DNA of 64,000 nucleotides from Branchiostoma floridae (Eukaryota; Chordata; Leptocardii; Amphioxiformes; Branchiostomatidae): assembly GCF_000003815.2 (NCBI RefSeq), contig NC_049988.1, positions 13,019,926 to 13,083,925 on the forward strand, read 5' to 3'. A model generated the notes under the pieces. It searched no databases. It was not told where the DNA came from and saw nothing but the letters and a program-made list of their open reading frames with translations. Made by a program: the position numbers and the translations under genes. This document shows, in pieces, positions 34,313-46,814 of this stretch (positions are counted from its first letter, which is position 1; every line of letters begins with the position of its first letter).

Positions 34313-37300
34313 GAACACACACACACATTCAGATACAGAAAATGGTATTCTATGCAGCAATCACTTTGTAATAACTGAAGATACTGCATACGTGTATACA
34401 TACACATACCTTCTCCTGTTGTCTCTACCCTCGCCTCGCTAGTGGCAACACGAAAACTCGCCATCCCAGCGTCGTTAGCTGCAAGAACAATTAAGCATAT
34501 CGTTAAAAACTATGATATAAAATAAAACAGACAGAAGACCTTCCCACTGGACCACCACACGTTATATCCATGCTTTTCACCGGAGGTTACAACTGTAAAG
34601 AGATAAAATGTGCAATGTTAAGATAGTGTGTTATGAATCTTTTATGAATGATGTGATTTGTGTTATTCATATCAATCATGTGTTAGGCTACATAAACGCC
34701 AGTGATGTGAGGTATGTTGATGAAACGTGATACTGATAATGATGTTAGGGTGCATTGTTAGAGATGTTAACCTACACCACATGAGGTAAGTTGAATTCAG
34801 TCCTTTTTTCTTTACCTTTTCTTTGTAGGAAACATAGGTGCCTTCTTACATAGATCATCGATGAAACCTAGATATGGGCCTTGGTGTTTTACACTAAGTC
34901 TTTTAAGACTTAAAATCTCTTGTCTATATGTATATTTCAAATTTGGGGTAAACGATCGACAAAGTTTGGCGAATGGCACTGTCTATGTATATACAGTTTC
35001 GTAACAACCTTGCATACAATACACAATAGATATGTATAAAGACAAAACAAACAGAATAATCCAAAAATATTTCATCAGCGTTTTCTGTTTAATGACGAAT
35101 AAAACTAACAACCACAAGGCCTACTACACCATTCTATTGCATTATACATGCAACATACTCGTACATACAAATGTATCTTCGAGTTGGTCATTCTAGTCAC
35201 ATTGCTTTACTGCAAACACTACTATGATTGCCTTGCCTTGCCTGGTTGCATCTAAGACAATAATACTAATCTGATATGCGGTGTTCATTTTTACTGCTAA
35301 TATCTATAAAATATAAACTTAAAGTGAATAAAATTCACAAGGATCTGTGATGACAATGTTTCATTTTTATGTTCTTCTGGGCCCAGCCTTCAAGACCAGC
35401 AATGACCCTCAGTGTGTCTATGTAATTAGATCAAAAGTTTTTGAAAGTGATGTTTTTCTCAAGCCTTCCCCCCATTCTTTGACCACCGTGTGGTTTTTTC
35501 CAGTGTTTCGACGCTTTGTTTGACGGTGTTTAGAACTGCTTCCATCCTCTTCACGACGTCTTCAAACGACTGTTCTCCTCCACCGTTCAACTCTGCAGCC
35601 ATACAAGCATGGTTCGTTTCTTACCCAGTTTCTTTAGATTGCATTAGAAATTGCAAGTGGTATAGATTGAGAACATAATCGGCAAAATGAATAGGCAAAC
35701 ATCGATATCACGATAGAATTAAACTGGGGCCATTTACTGTCACACAATGACTGGACATTGAAGAGAATACCTATGGATTCATATGTATAGGAAAGAAAAC
35801 TGAAGGAAGACAGTGTATTACATAATTATCTATAATTCACATACATTAAAGAGCATAATTACTGTAGTGATAACCTGATTCAGGTGACAGGAGAAAGGCG
35901 TGTGCGGTACAAAACCATCTATTAACACTAAACGCCCAGTTGTCAAGTTTAAAGTTTGCTACAACGTTATATCTTCCAAAGCATTACCTTGCACTGTGTC
36001 TCCGTTTTCCATCACGACTGTTTCCGTTGTTGTCATCCCCTGAACCTGGTCACCTGGAAAATGAAGAATAATTGGTAAAGTACCACAGCTTAAAGGTAAA
36101 AATAAGAAGGTTAACATTGGCATTGCCACTACGATTAATAACTAAAACATGGCACGTAGTATGCTATAAACATCTCAATGGCTTTGCAGTAACCAAACTG
36201 TGCATGTGTATCAACTTGTATTTCATCTTCTTACATCTATATCGGTAGGGGTTGACAGAAATATGGCGATACCTGATGTTCCGTAGGATGCGATCGTACG
36301 ACTTGAAGTGGTTTGTCTTCTTGACATCCTTTCTTCCCTCTTGGCTCGCGTCAGTGCAATGATGTCGTCAATCAGAACCTGGGAATCACCTGGACAGGAC
36401 ATCGATAGAACAACAACATTAGAGTTCAAAAGCTACCACAACCGTACGATGCATTTAAGTCTAATGACTCTTAAATATTTAGCACTATCGTAGAGTAAAA
36501 CTTGCCACCAGGAACTGTAGGGGCATAATCAGCACTTACAGCTAGATGTCGAAAGACCGGTTAGATGTGGCAGGTCGTTCAGTGTAATATGACTAACTGC
36601 TGCCACACCAGCGAAGCTGCCATGGATGGTGTATGGATGGATGGATGCTTTATTAGTCCATTAGCTGACATACAAAAAAATTCTACTCAGCTAATCCCGA
36701 AAGGAGGTTACACCATCTATAGTGATACAGATAAAGATTGTAGCTACAAGTTTGAAAGAAAAGGAAGGTAATGAAATGCTTTTAATGAGAATTACCTATT
36801 GCCTTCTCAATTTCAGCCGATGCAGGAACCGCAGTGAGCGTATCACTTTCCACAGCCTTCATCTCACCACCACCAATCTCAGTCCTTCCGTCGATTTCTC
36901 CTTCTGTCGTCTGCAGGTCTGCTTCTATGTAAAAGGTACCAGAAAGACTGTAGGACCGACAAACTCACCACAACATTGGTACAACAAAATTTAACTAGGG
37001 AGCCCAAACCTACATCACTAAATCCTGACATCAAAAGCTATCTGAGTCAAAAAATCAACCTACAGGATATTCAAGACAAAAGATTAAAAAATACAGTTGC
37101 AGTACCAAGGTCGACCGCCAGAGGTCCCATAATCGACCTTGGCCTTTGTCTTTCCACATACTAAGTAGCATAACAATCTATTCAACGGGTCCTAAGTTAT
37201 GCTGACCACAGACACTAATAAACACGCACACATACAATACCTTCATTTTCCTAGGAGGTGCCGAATTGTGCGATCGTAATGACAACAGTACTGTACACCC

Positions 37301-40300
37301 ACCAGAAATTGATGTTGTTATTTCCGCCTGTGGGGTGATGTCAGGAGCCTTTCCCCCCTCCTCTTCATCTGCTGTGTATGTGGTCGTTGATTCCCTAAAC
37401 TCTACTTTACTATCACCTGTTGGTAAGAGATACATATATATATATATATATATGATATGTATGACACATATGAAGACGCTGATGGATTTTGCACGCAAAA
37501 GTTGACATCCAAACATTTTGTTGACAGTGAAAAAAATCAGGAGTAATCCATTTTTTAACTGTAAAAAGGAATCAACCGTACGTGCATCTTTGTCCAAACG
37601 GTTAGTTGTATGCAGTCAAGCTTCATTTATTCTGACACATTTAACTTGTTTCAACCCACCTTGTAACTTCCCGAACTCCGTGGATGATGTAGTCATGTCC
37701 TCAACCATTGTGCATGTTACTGTTTCAACACTCGTACTTGTAAGAACAGTCTGGGAATCTAAGCAAAAATGCAACTTAGCTAGGATACTGTAATTCTCAA
37801 AAATTCATCTAAATTATCACAAATCAGCATTGCTTCAGTATTTCGTAGGTCTTTAAACGTGTATATGTCAATTGGGAGACAAATTGTCCTTTTGGAGCTG
37901 ATTTATGATTTTATAATGCAGAATCAAAATGGTAACTAAATGGTTTCTTACACACGGTTGATGGTATTGTCTTACCTTGTTGATATGTCATGATGGACTC
38001 CTTTGTCGCTGACACCGTTTTACCGTCGGTACGCCATACTTCGTTCTCTTGGTGCTCTTCGGTGGTAAAAAGCGCCCCCTTTGCCTTTTCTACAATACTT
38101 GCATTGCCAGAGAGCTGTAGCCTTTGCCTGGCCAGTTCGGCCTTTTCCAGTTCCAACTGGACTCGTTTTGCTTCTTCCTCGGACAAAAGTGCAGACTTGC
38201 TCGTCTCTATAGGAAAATATTATTATCAGTAACTCTTCTGTGTTATAGAAAATAGTATAGTCTATGATAATATTCGTTATTGTTATTAATTGCTTGTATA
38301 AGCATTTTTACAGTCCATTGAATCTTAATCAGAAGTTTGTCATATCTATGTACTTCTAGTTCATTCAAGAATTATTTCATCAGTATTGTGATTAGCGTTT
38401 CTTAAGTTTACATTTAAAGAAGGGGATTACCATATGCTTTTTCAGGCTTCTTCTCTCCTCCTGCAAGGTGCTTTGATATTGATCTAATTACTGTTTATGT
38501 TTTAGTGTGAATATATTAACATAGAAACGAAATCTTACAAATTCAATTGTAAAATTCGTATCTTTTGGACCCCACAAGTCTATCATTACATCTTAAACAT
38601 TACTATCTAATTCACTTCTTAATGATAGATTATTGTTTAGGGAAATGAAATTTCATGTCAGCTCAATACAGTTTGAACATTGTAATTTGCCTAGGTGACT
38701 AGCCTGTTTTACACAATCTCTCGCTGGCTGGGGTAAATGACCCCTTCCTTAGAGCGACAACTGTAGGGCTGACCGGTAGGAGCGCGATTTTAGTCAGGGT
38801 ACCTAGATGACGGCAATCTATGAAACTCACCGACTATTTTCCCATCCTCCGAGATGTTGACACGCTCTTCCTTCAACTGCGCCCTGATCAGTTCCATCTC
38901 CTTGTCCTTCTGCTGTTCCATGGTGAGCAGCACTTCTGACGTGGTTTGCACGATCCGTGCATCATCAGTGATCAGGCCTCTCTCTTCTTTCAGTTTCTCC
39001 CTCAGCTCCTCCATCTGACGCAGTTTCTCCTCCTCCTCTTCTCTCAAGGAGGCATTGAAGGAGGAAAGCAGGTCTCCTTCCTCGCGTCTTGAGACTTTCT
39101 GAGGTTGAGGGCTCTCTGTGCTTGCTCGCCGTTCCTCGTCTTGTTTCCGCTCGAAGATGGAGACCATGAGGCTCACATTGCCACCGACAACAGCCTCCTT
39201 CTCTGCCTCCCTCTCTGCTTTGAGGTATCATAACATACTTTAACAATTAGGTTGTCCAATCTAACCAAATGTACTGATTGATCAATAGCCCAGAGCTAGT
39301 ATAAAGTGACGGACATGTAAACCTATCTTTTAAAACTTGTAATACTCCTTTTGTCATCGTTTTATCGTAATCTATTTACTGTTTATAAGGATTTCCTGTG
39401 AAATGTAGAAATGAAATGAACACTTACGATTAATGAAATCAAATCACGGCTAAATGAATTTACAATTAACTACAAATTGTGATTCTGTATTACTAAGGAT
39501 CTCCTACCAGTATTTATGATGATATTAGGAGACGGAAATTCTGCTTCCGAGACTCAATTTGTCATCTTCAGAACGTCCATGGTATAATGGTACAAGACTC
39601 AAAATGATGACTAAGTTTACCTTTGACCTTATTACCACGCCTTAATAAGGTATGCTTGACGGGTGTTTTGTGAATCTCACAAATATCATCCACCATATGA
39701 TACAATTATCAATGTCCACATATACGCCTTTAACACATTATCGAGTTAACTGTGCAGTCAGGCCATTACTATCAAAACAGTTGTCTGGAGGTATTGTCAC
39801 AAACGTGTTTGGAATATGGGAGGGGGGTAATTTAGAAATAAGATAGCTCTATCTGTGATTACGAGTTTCGTTTGTTATAAATAATGCGCATTATGCTTAA
39901 CTAGGAAAACTTAAAAACACCCAGAAGCCATTGTTTGTCTTTTCTTGTAACAACCAAACTTGTTGTAGGCATGTCTTATTGATATAGAACACGGCTGTGA
40001 AATATATGCCAATTCTACCTGTTATTCCACAACGTACAAGATTCGTTTGACTTCCAAGAAAAGATGTATTTAAGAATGTACATTTCTTCGTCATCTGGTG
40101 TTTCGTACATGATAAAATAAGCCTCTCTACAATAACATAACGTCCTTTATAAGTGACATACCTGTGTTTTCGTCCGCCATGTTTGTTACGTCGCTGCTTA
40201 CGTGCCCTGAGGGGGCCCTTAGGGACGATTGAACGAACACAAATTACCGGCGGGGTCATCAAAATGGCGGCCTCTCATTTCTTCCGCTACACAGAGCATC

Positions 40301-43300
40301 TAGTTGTCGTTCCAGACATTTTCTCTATTGTTGTTTAATTAAGCATCTCAAATGTCACTGTGCTTTGATGTGTGTGGCTCGTCGTTCTTGGTGTTGTTGT
40401 TGAATTTACGGTCCTCAAAAGAGTGTGACAGGTATCTAATTGTTCTCTTTAAAGTGTGTTTCTACTACTATTGGTATGCACTACATTTGATTGAAGTAAA
40501 CCTAACTCACACGCTATCTTTTAAAACAAGCGAAACGCCTCTGGTTACTCTATGTAATTATACGACTGGTATCCGCTCAAGCATTTAGTCATCTCCTATT
40601 AAATTCATGATTATAGCCCCCCTTCCACTAGATGGCGATCCCTGAACGACCATACATTGACCAAAATCGGATCATAGTAATTCTTGATTTCATAACTGGA
40701 ATATGGTGCAAGCTGTAGAGTATGATTTAAAAGACAACAAAAGCTGTATAACATTCTTAGACATCGTCTTTTATCTTTGAAATTCACTGAAAAATCTGCT
40801 AATTTTTGGTCGCTGTCTGGTCACTGCTTCTAGTTGAAAGGAGGTCTAACAGCAAAGATGACAGCATTTTGTTTGCTTTGTATATTTTTGCTATTTTTAC
40901 TTTACGGTCTAAAGTGTTCTTTTGAGTGAAGAGAGTGAACGTTCTATAGCCTGTTTGAAATTGGACATACCGTTGATGCATGTTTTAAATCCGTTAACCT
41001 GTGTGGGATCACCTTCATTGTTCACAAAGGCTCGCTTGGTTACGTACGTTATTGCGTTTGGCAGCTTTCACTCTACTCGTCAGCGCAAAGGCCAACATTG
41101 GCTTGTCCTAAAGTTTCCACTCAAGATGAGACGATCTTTGAAGATGTATAGGAGAAACATATTGCTGTGTTAACTCTGTTAATAGAGATGGAAGAACTGA
41201 GCGTACTAAATGGGAGCTAAAGACGTGAGCTATCCATGAGAACTTCCAACAAAAAGGCAGAAATATCTTGTAAGAATCACGATGCTCTATTGCTATCCGC
41301 CTTTCCGTGCAAGAGAATACATTCACAGGTGGTTTTCCGAGTTATCTTGCACGTAAATCTACATAGTTAGCAGCGGCCACCTGGTCCAATAACATCGCTG
41401 TTTTGTCATGCATGCGAAAGAAAGCCAAATTGCAGGCCTAACATCTGGAATAAAGTCCCCAGTCGCAACTAGTTGGACCAGTTTTGTTGTTGTTGGTATA
41501 GTCCAAAGGAATGTTTTGAGTTCTGCAGTAATGTAGTCGAGAAATGATGACGTTTGAAGTCTATCCAACCCAATCTTTATTCTCTTATTTTTTGCACTGA
41601 GACTGTTACATCGGAGTGATATTATATAACAAGAGTGGGGACGACACTATTAAACTAATTTAACAAAAGATTTATGAAATGTAAATCGCTCCTTACACCC
41701 CCTCCCTCTTATACTGACATCCAAAAGTTGGACCTTGCTATCTCCCCTTTCCACTTAAGATTGCGATTGGTGAGCGATAAATGGTTTAACAGTTTGCTTT
41801 AAGATACGTTTGTATGTTTTGTTATCATTTATATTATATCTATGTATAATATTGCAATTACAAAATCCAATGTTGGTCTTTCAGCGGTCGTTCAACAATC
41901 GCAGTTTAGTGGAAAGGGGACCTAACGTTATTAGAAATTGTCGTAACAGTTCTCTCTCTCTATATATATATATATTGCTGGTGTGACTTAAATAAAGCAA
42001 GGAAATGTCGTGATAATCCATATCCATCTTCACTACAGGTTTGCAGTATTTCTTTTGGGATCGTAGACGTACCAAGAGGAACCTGCCAGCAAAAAAAAGG
42101 ACAAACAAATTTGATCTGATATCCGCATATGTTGAACGCATTTCTGTACAATACAACAATTACTGTTACAACAATAAAACACGTATTACAAAGAGTGTTG
42201 ATCATTCAACACCCAGAATACTAATAGCCATTGGCCTTCTGGGTGTTGAATGGACAATACTATTCGGAGTATGGAATATATAGTTTGATAAATAGAAATG
42301 TATTATAGTATCTTTCATCATGTATAGATAACCGTTCTTTCATTTAGAATTTGGAAACGACAAACTTTGCCAGTGTAATTACTATGTTGACAACATTGTC
42401 AACTCTCAGCTCATAATTGTTCATCATCCCTAATCCATGAGTCTCTTGCGTTGAAAAACAGCTGCATATAGGCTTTTTGAACTTTATTTATTTGCTTTAA
42501 GACAAAAAATGTCCATAGCAATATCATCAAACATAGAATATGACAATCACAATGAAAAAGAAACCATAGGAATAACAATATTAAAAGTACCACAATGACA
42601 GACGGGTTTTGTTTTCGCTACATATTCCACAAATAGTGTTGTACACCTACCTGATTCTAAATCTACAATTTATTAACATCTACTATACAGTGAGGTTTTT
42701 GTGCAAAAATTTTGAACTTTTAAGTCCAATTCCCCCAGTTTAAACAGATGTCTGCTGTCAATGAAAGGGAGTATAAGCTATACTAGGACCGCTTCCTAAT
42801 GCTTTAATGCCATAGAGCATTTCAGAATAAGTAGGATTAACAAATTACCTATTTAGTCACAGGCACGATCTCCTCTTCAACAACCTCCCGTCGTTTTCCT
42901 AATGGTAAAATCCACAATTTGCATACGATTAAAGCAAACATCGTTTCATGAAAGATACTTTTTTTCACCGCATATACAAATGCAAACCAGTATAGTGTCA
43001 CTCGCCATCTTGGTACTACTTGTATACTACCTTCTTTGTTCGTTTAACGCTAGTTCACCTTTATCTAACCGAACGTTATATCCGTTGTTTTTAAAATCAG
43101 TGTATCTAGGGGTATCAAGTCTCCGGACGGTGGTTTTACACTGCACTTTTCTAAGAACATTGTAATTGATATCCCTACATACCCATAGGTTACCCCACGG
43201 ACAAAGGTGAACGGGCGTTACATACGCAAGTCTATACTTTTTACAGTATTTCAGCTAGACATACTACAATACTAGTACATGTACATACGAGGGGCATTCA

Positions 43301-45128
43301 ATAAGTAATGTCCCTGACCCATTTCCCATAGCAGGAGATTAATGAAACTTGGCACAGTTATTAGTCTTTCTCTACATAGGAATCACCCAGAGTTATGCAT
43401 TTCTCCCATCGTTTGATGCAGCTCTGGACACCGTTTTTGTAGGACATCCCAGGTTCGTCCTCCGACAGATGCCTCATCAATGGCAGAAGAGGGACGACCA
43501 GGTCTGGGAGCTGTTTCCACAGACTTACGGCCTTGTTTGAATTCAGGATGCCAGCGTTTTACAAGGTCATATGATGGGGCATCATCACCATAACTTTTTT
43601 CATTTCATCAAAAGTCCCCTTTGGTGTGTGTCCTTTCAAATACAAAAACCGGATCACTGTGCGACACTCAACTTGCTCCATTTCACACCTGGTCCATTTC
43701 ACACCTGACTCAGTTCAAACACCAGTAAATCAGTAACCACAATTAGTTTAGAGCTGTTTTTTGCAACATAACCCATAGACATATGACTCATTACACATGC
43801 AAAATTTCATCTAGATCAGACAACTGGAAGTGGGTCAGGGACATTACTTATTGAATGCCCCTCGTAAAGTGGCGAAATGTACCGTGTATCTTTAGTCTTG
43901 TGTTTTGGGAAGGTCTACGTTTATATGTACATGCAAAGTTATGCTCAGCCATTTAAAAGTAAGTACTCAGTACCTCCTTTCTGCACTGCTACCGCTAGGT
44001 GACAATATGTTCAATGGCTTTTAAAGACAAAGAACGATTTTTCTTACGTTTATGTGTTTTTAAGTGATACTTTGACATCTTGCCTCATATTCCAATTATA
44101 AAATCAAAGCTTAATTTTTTTGTTACTGTTCGGTCGTCCAGCGATCATTGTCAGGTGGAAAGGGGCCAAACTATTTAAATGTTTTACCTCGTGTCTTTTC
44201 TATAACTTCAGGGGGAGGGACGGCACCCGGGACATAGTCTTTCCGTGGAGGGACGCCCTCGCTCCGTGTGGGAACTATCACTTCTTCGCTAACCTCCTGG
44301 CGTTTTCCTGAATTCATCGAAATAAAACATCAACTATCAACGGATTTTTCCATAACCACAAAGAACGAATCCCCCTATCAAATAATCTGTACCAATCACA
44401 AACAGATCTGATTTCTTCATCATGTAGTAACTACAAAGTTTACGAACAAATTAAAGGAGGTATATATGCGTACTGTTTGCGCTTGAAATTTTTTTAATGA
44501 ACCATGTAATGAACATATGCATACAATTATTTAAACTCCTTTATACGTTTCATATCCTTGAATATATTGCGTGATACACAACACAATGCATGGTAAGAAT
44601 AATCAATGTACAATCATCAATATGTTTCTTAGGTTTGATTTGAAAATCTGCGATGCGGGTTACCACGTACCTTTAGGGGCGTTCACATCCGTTTTCTGGA
44701 TGACTTCTTCGACCACTTGTCGTCCTGAACAGACATAGAAGATTTTGTTATAGGTAGTAGCAAGGACATATTCATTACATAAAACACTACTACGTAAATC
44801 AATGTAAGTACAGGTTAGGTCCCTGTCACCCTTGTTTTTACGACCGTTGTACGATACTAAACCGAGAGCATTATTTGGATAGTCGTGAATGTGTTGAAAA
44901 TAATTGACTTGTCTTGGACCCTTGTCGGCAGTTGGTACTGTCAAAACCTGCCAGCTCTATGGAGCTAGGTCCACTCACTATGAACACAAAGCGCACATAA
45001 TTCACGTCACTTTCAAAAAGCAAATATTTAGACCTGTCTGGAGGACAACAATAAAACGACAATGAAACATGGTTTGACGGCTCCATGCACTATAAATGCA
45101 TACACGAATTCCTACCTTTGCTCGCCAT
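30112..45128 (-). CDS. Large multi-exon gene of unknown family built from phase 1-1 cassette exons
   Basis: Exons in transcript order: 45116-45128 (ATG, MASK), 44671-44724, 44188-44307, 42849-42898 (ends in a stop), 40162-40180 (ATG, MADENT), 38831-39217, 38431-38460, 37976-38206, 37660-37758, 37303-37416, 36796-36924, 36273-36389, 35988-36053, about 35467-35597 (stop), 34410-34478, 32730-32808 (ATG, MASRRVRYEGRR), 30700-30819, 30112-30231, then out of sight. All use GT/AG and, apart from the two stop exons, enter and leave in phase 1. The 387 bp exon is a charged coiled coil (NASLREEEEEKLRQMEELRE; MEQQKDKEMELIRAQLKEER) and the 231 bp exon continues it (SEEEAKRVQLELEKAELARQ). Other cassettes are Thr/Glu-rich and low-complexity. 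No signal peptide or membrane span; a cytoskeletal or scaffold protein is a guess. Not recognised. Confidence 0.65.
31040..32130. other. Intron, nothing recognised
   Basis: Non-coding sequence inside the minus-strand cassette gene. No repeats that I can match elsewhere in the window. Confidence 0.4.
32730..32808 (-). CDS. Alternative first exon (MASRRV...) of the cassette gene
   Basis: ATG at 32808, 26 codons rich in Arg, then a donor GGTCAGT in phase 1, which fits the next exon at 30819. An AT-poor flank and no upstream acceptor suggest a separate promoter. It would give a short form made only of the 3' cassettes. Confidence 0.4.
32840..33960. other. Intron, repeat traces only
   Basis: Only a short SINE-like piece (ACGGAGATGGGCGCC at 33262) is recognisable. 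Confidence 0.4.
34259..34328. repeat. (CA)n microsatellite
   Basis: Interrupted CA run inside an intron of the minus-strand cassette gene. Confidence 0.9.
35467..35597 (-). CDS. Early terminal exon of the cassette gene (isoform end)
   Basis: Acceptor CTGCAG at 35598 in phase 1, then ELNGGGEQSFEDVVKRMEAV and LNTVKQSVETLEKTTRWSKN..., stop TGA near 35467. The helical SFEDVVKRMEAVLNTVKQSV suggests a coiled coil. Exons further downstream in the same phase (34410-34478 and on) mean that this exon must be skipped for the long form. Confidence 0.55.
36635..36680. mobile_element. Retroposon tail with TGGA repeats
   Basis: TATTAGTCCATTAGCTGACA matches 27966-28001; the (TGGA)n run abuts it. Intronic. 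Confidence 0.55.
37435..37453. repeat. (AT)n microsatellite
   Basis: Short TA run next to the acceptor of the exon at 37416. Confidence 0.9.
38431..38460 (-). CDS. 30 bp microexon of the cassette gene
   Basis: CCTTGCAG acceptor and a GTAATCC donor enclose exactly 30 bases that read GEKKPEKAY in the shared phase (1-1). Too short for gene finders, but phase and splice sites both fit. Confidence 0.5.
40162..40180 (-). CDS. First exon MADENT of the cassette gene
   Basis: AACAAACATGGCGGACGAAA gives a good start context; the exon is 19 bp and ends ACAG|GTATGT in phase 1, matching the coiled-coil exon at 39217. The flank is GC-richer than the region (40150-40280), consistent with a promoter. Confidence 0.6.
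40615..40845. mobile_element. MITE family B copy
   Basis: Left CCCCCTTCCACTAGATGGCG, right end CTTCTAGTTGAAAGGAGG inverted and diverged; interior AAAAGACAACAAAAGC. Lies just upstream of the MADENT promoter. Confidence 0.7.
41741..41922. mobile_element. MITE family B copy
   Basis: TCCCCTTTCCACTTAAGATTGCGATTGG at left, CAATCGCAGTTTAGTGGAAAGGGGA at right. Confidence 0.75.
42849..42898 (-). pseudogene. Tandem-duplicated cassette exon ending in a stop
   Basis: Reads KRREVVEEEIVPVTK then TAG at the splice donor, next to the related exon at 44188-44307 (KRQEVSEEVIVPTRSEG...). Either a decayed duplicate or a very short isoform end. Confidence 0.5.
43288..43864 (-). mobile_element. Non-autonomous mariner, copy 1 (577 bp)
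   Basis: Inverted ends CGAGGGGCATTCAATAAGTA, flanked by TA on both sides. On the minus strand it carries a disrupted piece of the mariner transposase N-terminal helix-turn-helix region ([14 protein letters not shown]..., then [12 protein letters not shown]) joined to the transposase end. The catalytic DDD part is deleted. Confidence 0.85.
43974..44168. mobile_element. MITE family B copy, diverged
   Basis: Interior AAAGACAAAGAACG and right end CAGGTGGAAAGGGGCC match the family; left arm poorly kept. Its right end abuts the 3' side of the exon at 44188. Confidence 0.5.
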
Positions 45129-45129
45129 G

Positions 45130-46740
45130 ATTCCCCAAGCTCGACTCGTCCACACCTGCAAAGACAAAAGGAACACTCCTCGCTCAGAATTCTTTTCTTC
45201 TGAGTCTGTCAAAGCTTAAAAACTCAATCTGGTTAGGCATGGATTAGACAAGCGACTTCTCAAACACAATAGCCAATCTGTCCGCCGAATTACATGCAGA
45301 GCGGGAAAAAGGACGAGAGTTGTTGAGCAACATAGTTTGCCCGATGATTAAGACGAAATAGATAATCGCCAACAGTCAGTTTGTCTCCAAGGACATTTTC
45401 TTAAAAATGGCGACACCAGATTTCGTAATGACAATAATACAGTAACAAACACATGAGAATCACCTGGTGAGCACCTAAACGATACTACAGAAGCACAGAC
45501 TGGGAGTAGTTATAACGAAGGTGTGCCCCCTTTACGCCTTGTTGTAAAGCACGTTGTTAAATCTGTCATTATCATTCGTCACCCATTCTGAGTCATAGCA
45601 AATTTACGGCACTGGTTTAGACACATTGGTTATTACGGTTGCTAACTAGACAGTCTTATTGTATGTGGAATCTTCCACAATAGTTTCAGCTTATCTTAAA
45701 TATGTGGAATCTTGAACAAGGAAAAGTCATGTAGCTTGACAATTATACTTACTGTGTGAGAAAGTGTTGTTGTTGTTCCTAGCCTCAGGCTATACGAGAA
45801 GTATTGAAAGGCACAACCTTGGTGGGCTATATGTTAACGTTTTGTATTACGTAGTTGTGTCTCTGGGCGGGTCTGTATATATGCGTGGTGACCTTTGAAA
45901 TGAAGGGGGGGGGGGGACTAACGACTGAGTAAGTAGACAATGAAAGAGAGCCTTTTATCGTCATGTATTTTGTGCATGGTGCGTATCGTGTGCAAATACA
46001 CCATGGGCACGCAGAATAAAAGGCGTTGATGTACTGTTAGAAAGTCATATATAGGGGCCATATGTTAGAGTATTGTTGTGAAGGTCTTGTTTTGTTTTGA
46101 GAGAATGGTTAAATGATTACCTATATCTACACCATGGGTAACGGCAATAGTATAATAGGGACAACGTTACTTCTCTGCTGACAATATTCCGTTTTTTTTG
46201 GCGAATTTTAGCCGGGTGTCCCAGTATCAATGAAATTTTAAAATGTTTTTTACTGTAACACTGAACGCCCTCTGTTTCTTACTGTCTTCCGTTAGAATAG
46301 TTGCATGAATGAGAAAAATGAGAACTTCCAGTTCCCTATTCAATATAACGATAATGCAAAATATCTAAAATGCTACATACGTCAGTAATACAGAATCTTT
46401 CAAAAATGACAAGAATAAAGAAGTAACCGTTTGTCGCAATGTGTATTTTAAAGTTAATATACAGCAAATTGTACTCTATATAACCTCCAAGGTAGACTTA
46501 GCATGTGGCAAGAAAGGTACTATATATAAGGTATAATCTATACCCCATAACTGTCTCACACGGATATAATATTGTACTCTTGAATAATAAACACATCAGA
46601 TGAAGTGATAATCACATGTGTACAAATTCCTTCCTAAAAAACAAACCCATTCGACGTATTTCACACAGGTTACATGTGAAATACACTATGCCTCCATATT
46701 TTCTATTATGTTAGATTAGTATACAGATGTAGATAGTTTG
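45130..46740. other. Intergenic between cassette gene and lipoxygenase
   Basis: No exon or repeat recognised; includes a G run at 45906-45916. The MASK start of the cassette gene lies just left. Confidence 0.5.
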
Positions 46741-46812
46741 TAGTTGTTAGTAATACATGTTACTTGCCATACATTGTACCTGCTGCAATCGTTGTGCAAT
46801 TAACTTGTGTTT
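46741..46812 (+). mobile_element. LINE 3' tail fragment
   Basis: TTGCCATACATTGTACCTGC ... CGTTGTGCAATTAA resembles the UTR end of the LINE copies at 4195-4235 and 22283-22330. Confidence 0.5.
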
Positions 46813-46814
46813 TA

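Noticed and set aside
41359-41568. Minus-strand frame with Trp/Thr-rich sequence
   Set aside because: Does not fit phase 1 of the surrounding gene and has no splice signals.
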